Part shown: one piece after another, positions 60,700 through 64,000 of the stretch
Position numbering within the stretch: the stretch's first letter is position 1
How the letters are laid out: each line of letters starts with the position of its first letter
From: Paenibacillus thermotolerans
GTDB lineage: Bacteria > Bacillota > Bacilli > Paenibacillales > YIM-B00363
Assembly: GCF_028745515.1 (NCBI RefSeq)
Contig: NZ_JAQZSG010000004.1
Coordinates: forward strand, 62,001 to 126,000
Direction of reading: 5' to 3'
Length of the DNA: 64,000 nucleotides
Program-made: the position numbers and the translations under genes
The notes under the pieces: generated by a model
What the model was told of the DNA's origin: nothing
Seen by the model: the letters and a program-made list of their open reading frames with translations, nothing else
The model's database searches: none

Positions 60700-61956
60700 A
60701 TGACGGAGCATAAGGGAATCAAACTGGAAGATATTCTTATCGCCCATAACCGGGTCAAAGAACGAGTTGTCGAAACGCCGCTGCAGTACAACCATGTGCT
60801 TTCTGACCGGTACGAGTGTAATGTTTACTTAAAAAGAGAAGACCTGCAGGTAGTCAGGTCGTTCAAAATACGCGGCGCATACAATTTCATTCGAAGCTTG
60901 CCGGAGCAGCAGGCGGCCCGAGGCGTCGTTTGCGCAAGCGCGGGCAACCATGCGCAAGGCGTTGCTTATACGTGCTCGGCGCTCGGCATTCCGGGAGCCA
61001 TCTTTATGCCCTCGACGACGCCGAAGCAGAAAGTATCGCAGGTGGAACGGTTCGGCGGACGGAACGTCGACATCCGGCTTGTCGGAGACACGTTCGACGA
61101 CGCGCTGGCGGAGGCGCTTGTTTATGCGGAGCAGGAGGGAATGACGTTCGTTCATCCGTTCGATCATCCGGCGGTAATCGCCGGGCAGGGAACGCTGGGG
61201 CCGGAAATATTGAGCGCGGCGCCCGGACCTGTGGATTATGTATTTGTCTCCTTCGGCGGGGGCGGTCTTGCTGCGGGCGTAGCTTCCTATGTCAAACGGC
61301 TCAGCCCGAGCACTCGAATGATCGGTGTGGAAACGACCGGCGCACCGACGATGCGCACCTCTTTCGACAAAGGTTCCGTAGTTCCTCTTGAGCAGATCGA
61401 CCGCTTTGTGGACGGCACGGCGGTGAAGAGGGCCGGGGAGCTTACCTACTCCATCTGCCGGGAATTGCTTGACGATATGGTATTGATTCCGGAAGGCAAG
61501 GTTTGCACGACGATTCTAGAGCTGTATAACGAGAACGCCATCGTTGCCGAGCCGGCCGGGGCGCTATCGGTAGCGGCGCTGGATCATTATCGCGACCAAA
61601 TCAAGGGCAAAACGGTCGTATGCATCATTAGCGGCGGAAATAACGATATCGACCGAATGCAGGAAATTATGGAGCGATCGCTCATTTATGAAGGGCTGAA
61701 GCATTATTTCATCATCAATTTTCCGCAGCGCGCGGGCGCTTTGCGGGAATTTCTAGACGGCGTGCTCGGTCCCGACGACGACATTACCCGGTTTCAATAT
61801 ACGAAGAGCAGCAGCAAAGAAAACGGACCGGCGCTGGTCGGCATCGAGCTGAAGCGGCGCGGCGATTTCGACGGTTTGATCGCGCGCATGCGCGACCGCA
61901 ATATTTCGTTCATCGAATTGCGCGAGCATCCGGACTTGTTCCATTTGCTCGTTTAG
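60700..61956 (+). CDS. ilvA: Threonine dehydratase (biosynthetic, short form)
   Basis: A 418-residue PLP enzyme that turns threonine into 2-oxobutanoate, the entry to isoleucine. The PLP Lys is in VRSFKIRGAYNFI; the cofactor loop is CASAGNHAQGVAY and the later IISGGNND. The C-terminal 85 residues form one ACT-like regulatory domain (HYFIINFPQRAGALREFLDGVL), matching the Bacillus form of about 420 residues rather than the 514-residue Escherichia coli form. AACAGGAGG precedes the ATG. It stands alone, away from other ilv genes. Confidence 0.94.
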   Translation: MTEHKGIKLEDILIAHNRVKERVVETPLQYNHVLSDRYECNVYLKREDLQVVRSFKIRGAYNFIRSLPEQQAARGVVCASAGNHAQGVAYTCSALGIPGAIFMPSTTPKQKVSQVERFGGRNVDIRLVGDTFDDALAEALVYAEQEGMTFVHPFDHPAVIAGQGTLGPEILSAAPGPVDYVFVSFGGGGLAAGVASYVKRLSPSTRMIGVETTGAPTMRTSFDKGSVVPLEQIDRFVDGTAVKRAGELTYSICRELLDDMVLIPEGKVCTTILELYNENAIVAEPAGALSVAALDHYRDQIKGKTVVCIISGGNNDIDRMQEIMERSLIYEGLKHYFIINFPQRAGALREFLDGVLGPDDDITRFQYTKSSSKENGPALVGIELKRRGDFDGLIARMRDRNISFIELREHPDLFHLLV

Positions 61957-62078
61957 GAATTGAGACGGAATCAGAAACAAACTATGTTCCGAAATTTTCT
62001 TAAGAGAAAATTAAGAAACCTTTTCCAGCGGCCAACCGTTTAACTATTGGGTAAAAATTCCTAATAGGGGTGTGAGAA

Positions 62079-63563
62079 GTGAATCACGGTTGGAGAAGAA
62101 AAACATTTTTGTTATTGGTGCTGATGTCTGCGCTTATCGTCGTGTCCGCATGCTCGGGAGCAGGTAAAAAGGATGAGGTGCTGCCCGTGCTCGGCGAGGA
62201 CGAGAAGGCAACGATCAAGGTTACTTACTGGAATGAAGACAGCTTTTTTAGGGAATTCGGCAACTTGTTCTTAATGCAGTATCCGAATATCGATATTGAA
62301 GTCGTGTCGACAAACAGTATATACAGCTCCGGAAAAGACCCCCGCGAGGCGATGAAGGAATTTATCGAAACCGAGCAGCCTGATGTACTGATGTTGAGCT
62401 CATACGATATTGAACAACTTATCAAAGACGGTCTGTTGTACGAGCTTGACCCTGTCATCGCGCAGGACGAATTCGACATCGAAAGCATGCTGCCTGCGGC
62501 AATCGAGGCGCTCCGCAATATGGGAGACGGCAAGCTGTACGGCTTGGCGCCGACCTTCTCGAGCAGCGCTTTGTTTTATAACAAAACGCTCTTTAATACG
62601 CACGGCGTGCCGCTTCCTACCGACGGCATGACATGGGAGCAAGTGCTGCAGCTCGCCGAGCGGTTCCCGAAGGACGGGGATGCGAAATCCCGGGTATACG
62701 GGCTTGATATTAACCGTTTCCCCGGAAGCGATCCTTGGAGACTGCTTCAGTTAGGTACGGAGCAAGGGTTGTCCTATATCGATACGGTATCGAAGCGGCT
62801 TACGATGAATACCGACTCATGGAAAAAGACGGCGGAATTAGCTTTGCGGCTTGCGACCTCCGAAGCCATTTACACTCCGGATCCGAATAACATGGTGCAA
62901 ACGCAAACGTATGAGGAGTATCTGCTCAGCGACCCGTTTATCGGCGGCAGAACCGCAATGAAAATTCAAGACTCGTATTTGCTGGGCAATCTGAAAGAAG
63001 CAAAAACCCAGCTGAAGGACAAATTCCAGTTGGAATGGGACGTCGTAAGCGTGCCGGCTTATGATGAGCAGATGAGCTCGGGCTCGTTCAGCTTTAACCA
63101 AATTTTTAGCATCAATGCGAAGTCGCCGAACATGCGAGCCGCGTGGGAGTTTGTGAAGTTTATTAATTCGGACGCGGTTGCCAGAGTTACTTCACGCTCG
63201 CCGGCGCTTGGAGGCATTCCGGTACGAACCAACTACATCCGCAACGATGAAGGGATCAATATGGAGGCGTTCTACAGCAAAGGTGCCCAGCGGAGTGACA
63301 TGTACGCTGCGTACCGGGAGCTGCCGCAGGATTTCTTTAATAACTTCAACGGGATCATCTCAAAGCATTGGGAGTCAGCCGTTAAACAATCGATAACGAT
63401 CGACGAGATGCTGGCGCTGATCGAAACCGAAGGACAAGCGGCACTCGATAAAGCGATTGAGAATGAAGCGGCTAAACCGGATCATGCGAACGCCGAAAGC
63501 GTGCCGGAGACGCTCGAAGTACAGACGGAGGTCGTTACGGAGCAAAGTGTTGTAGCACAATAA
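62079..63563 (+). CDS. Family 1 extracellular solute-binding lipoprotein
   Basis: A 494-residue ABC receptor. The lipoprotein signal ends LIVVSAC (Cys about 25), then a short linker. IKVTYWNEDSFFREFGNLFLMQYPNI and ALFYNKTLFNTHGVPLPTDGMTWEQVLQLAE are typical of sugar receptors of the family 1/YtcQ kind. It starts at GTG 62079 with AGGGGTGTGAG upstream. No permease genes are linked in the visible part, so it may serve a distant importer or act as a sensor. A strong terminator follows. Confidence 0.85.
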   Translation: MNHGWRRKTFLLLVLMSALIVVSACSGAGKKDEVLPVLGEDEKATIKVTYWNEDSFFREFGNLFLMQYPNIDIEVVSTNSIYSSGKDPREAMKEFIETEQPDVLMLSSYDIEQLIKDGLLYELDPVIAQDEFDIESMLPAAIEALRNMGDGKLYGLAPTFSSSALFYNKTLFNTHGVPLPTDGMTWEQVLQLAERFPKDGDAKSRVYGLDINRFPGSDPWRLLQLGTEQGLSYIDTVSKRLTMNTDSWKKTAELALRLATSEAIYTPDPNNMVQTQTYEEYLLSDPFIGGRTAMKIQDSYLLGNLKEAKTQLKDKFQLEWDVVSVPAYDEQMSSGSFSFNQIFSINAKSPNMRAAWEFVKFINSDAVARVTSRSPALGGIPVRTNYIRNDEGINMEAFYSKGAQRSDMYAAYRELPQDFFNNFNGIISKHWESAVKQSITIDEMLALIETEGQAALDKAIENEAAKPDHANAESVPETLEVQTEVVTEQSVVAQ

Positions 63564-63588
63564 AACAAACCATGATTCGAACGGTTGG

Positions 63589-63618
63589 TCCGAGGGCAAA
63601 CGCCCTCGGATTTTTTTT
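63589..63618 (+). terminator. Terminator after the binding lipoprotein gene
   Basis: CCGAGGGC pairs perfectly with GCCCTCGG around AAAC, followed by eight T residues. Confidence 0.93.
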
Positions 63619-63692
63619 GCCGTTACAGATGTGCCCCGAACCTTTGTCCGATAATGCGCCGAAACATTTTTCTTGTAAAATAGTCGTTTGAA

Positions 63693-63720
63693 TTGATTGT
63701 ATTTATATAAACATTATGAT
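63693..63720 (+). promoter_or_regulatory. Putative promoter of the last gene
   Basis: TTGATT at 63693-63698 and TATGAT at 63715-63720 with a 16-base spacer, in an A+T-rich stretch 47 bases before the next start codon. Confidence 0.5.
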
Positions 63721-63766
63721 AAATTGTTTGTAAATTGACAAACGTTTTACGAAGGGTTGGTTTTAG

Positions 63767-64000
63767 TTGGGCGAATTGGATCTGGAGCAGTTGTTTTGGG
63801 GCGTTTCCGTTCACGAGCTGCAGAAAGGTTACGCCGAGCTGCCGGGCGGGGAAGGGTTCGTATGCATTGTGTGCGGCGAGCAAGCGGAGAAGGGCAGGGT
63901 GTTCCCGGTCGAAGACCGATGGTACGATGCGGAGGCTTATATGAAGCACCACATTCGCCGAGAGCACAAGTCGATGTTTCATTATTTGCTCTCGCTCGAT
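63767..64000 (+). CDS. Zinc-finger-like conserved protein (N-terminal part)
   Basis: The gene runs off the right edge; 78 residues are visible. After LDLEQLFWGVSVHELQKGY comes FVCIVCGE, a Cys-x2-Cys knuckle, and later HHIRREH, giving a possible Cys2-His2 zinc site. Similar openings occur in Paenibacillaceae proteins annotated as transcriptional regulators with a later helix-turn-helix, which cannot be checked here. TTG 63767 is the only suitable start; AAGG lies about 11 bases before it. A TTGATT/TATGAT promoter is upstream. Confidence 0.65.
   Translation, partial: MGELDLEQLFWGVSVHELQKGYAELPGGEGFVCIVCGEQAEKGRVFPVEDRWYDAEAYMKHHIRREHKSMFHYLLSLD

Noticed and set aside
1-64000. Prophage, insertion sequence, tRNA or rRNA genes
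   Set aside because: No integrase, transposase, structural phage gene, tRNA cloverleaf or rRNA segment was recognised on either strand.

Overview
The window reads as chromosomal DNA of a spore-forming Gram-positive bacterium, most likely Paenibacillus or a close relative (Paenibacillaceae). Supporting signs are strong AGGAGG-type ribosome binding sites, frequent TTG/GTG starts, lipoprotein-anchored ABC binding proteins, an alpha/beta-type small acid-soluble spore protein, the phosphorelay protein KapB, the bacillithiol-linked protein YtxJ, CcpA-type cre operators and a lipoteichoic acid synthase. G+C looks to be in the mid 50s by eye, with A+T-rich patches near 25.7-26.7 kb and 55.8-56.9 kb. 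No rRNA, tRNA, transposase or phage gene was found.

Layout. 0-7.8 kb: end of an M42 peptidase, thioredoxin-like protein, DegV, glutathione peroxidase, kapB, an MFS exporter, an M20 amidohydrolase, a PrsA-like foldase and a second M42 peptidase. 7.8-12.8 kb: an arginine/ornithine/proline catabolic operon (rocD, rocA, proline dehydrogenase, rocF) behind a promoter with a perfect cre-like palindrome. 13-18.4 kb: SGNH esterase, ytxJ, a phosphodiesterase, thyA-dfrA, a DinB-like protein, a DUF2512-like membrane protein and an SDR oxidoreductase. 18.5-22.3 kb: a ribose/galactose-type sugar ABC importer. 22.3-29.8 kb: moaB, a GT2-MFS operon, an A+T-rich methyltransferase behind what looks like a truncated T-box leader, an LTA synthase and a LacI-family regulator. 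30-35.7 kb: a maltodextrin-type ABC importer with a lipoprotein GH13 enzyme, preceded by several LacI/MalR-like operators and a cre. 35.9-41.5 kb: an orphan pair of peptide-type permeases, then a MarR regulator with an MMPL exporter. 41.8-51.5 kb: spore protein, pcp, modAB, a nitrate/sulfonate-type ABC importer, a patatin-like lipase, a SulP transporter and a LytTR regulator lacking the phospho-acceptor Asp. 51.6-55.8 kb: acsA, a sirtuin that may reactivate it, and an MFS exporter. 55.8-64 kb: A+T-rich unknown and Nudix genes, a palindrome array, an ArsR-like regulator divergent from a GH2 glycosidase, ilvA with a terminator in its leader, a binding lipoprotein and a truncated zinc-finger-like protein.

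The most unusual signal is not a gene. Four intergenic regions (25.5, 41.6, 53.6 and 57.0-57.65 kb) carry arrays of short palindromes whose neighbouring centres are mostly 50-52 bp apart, close to five turns of DNA, although the palindrome sequence differs between loci. The largest array has eleven units of about 52 bp. All eleven keep an identical 7-bp hairpin stem while loops and linkers vary, and it includes a perfect 156-bp duplication.
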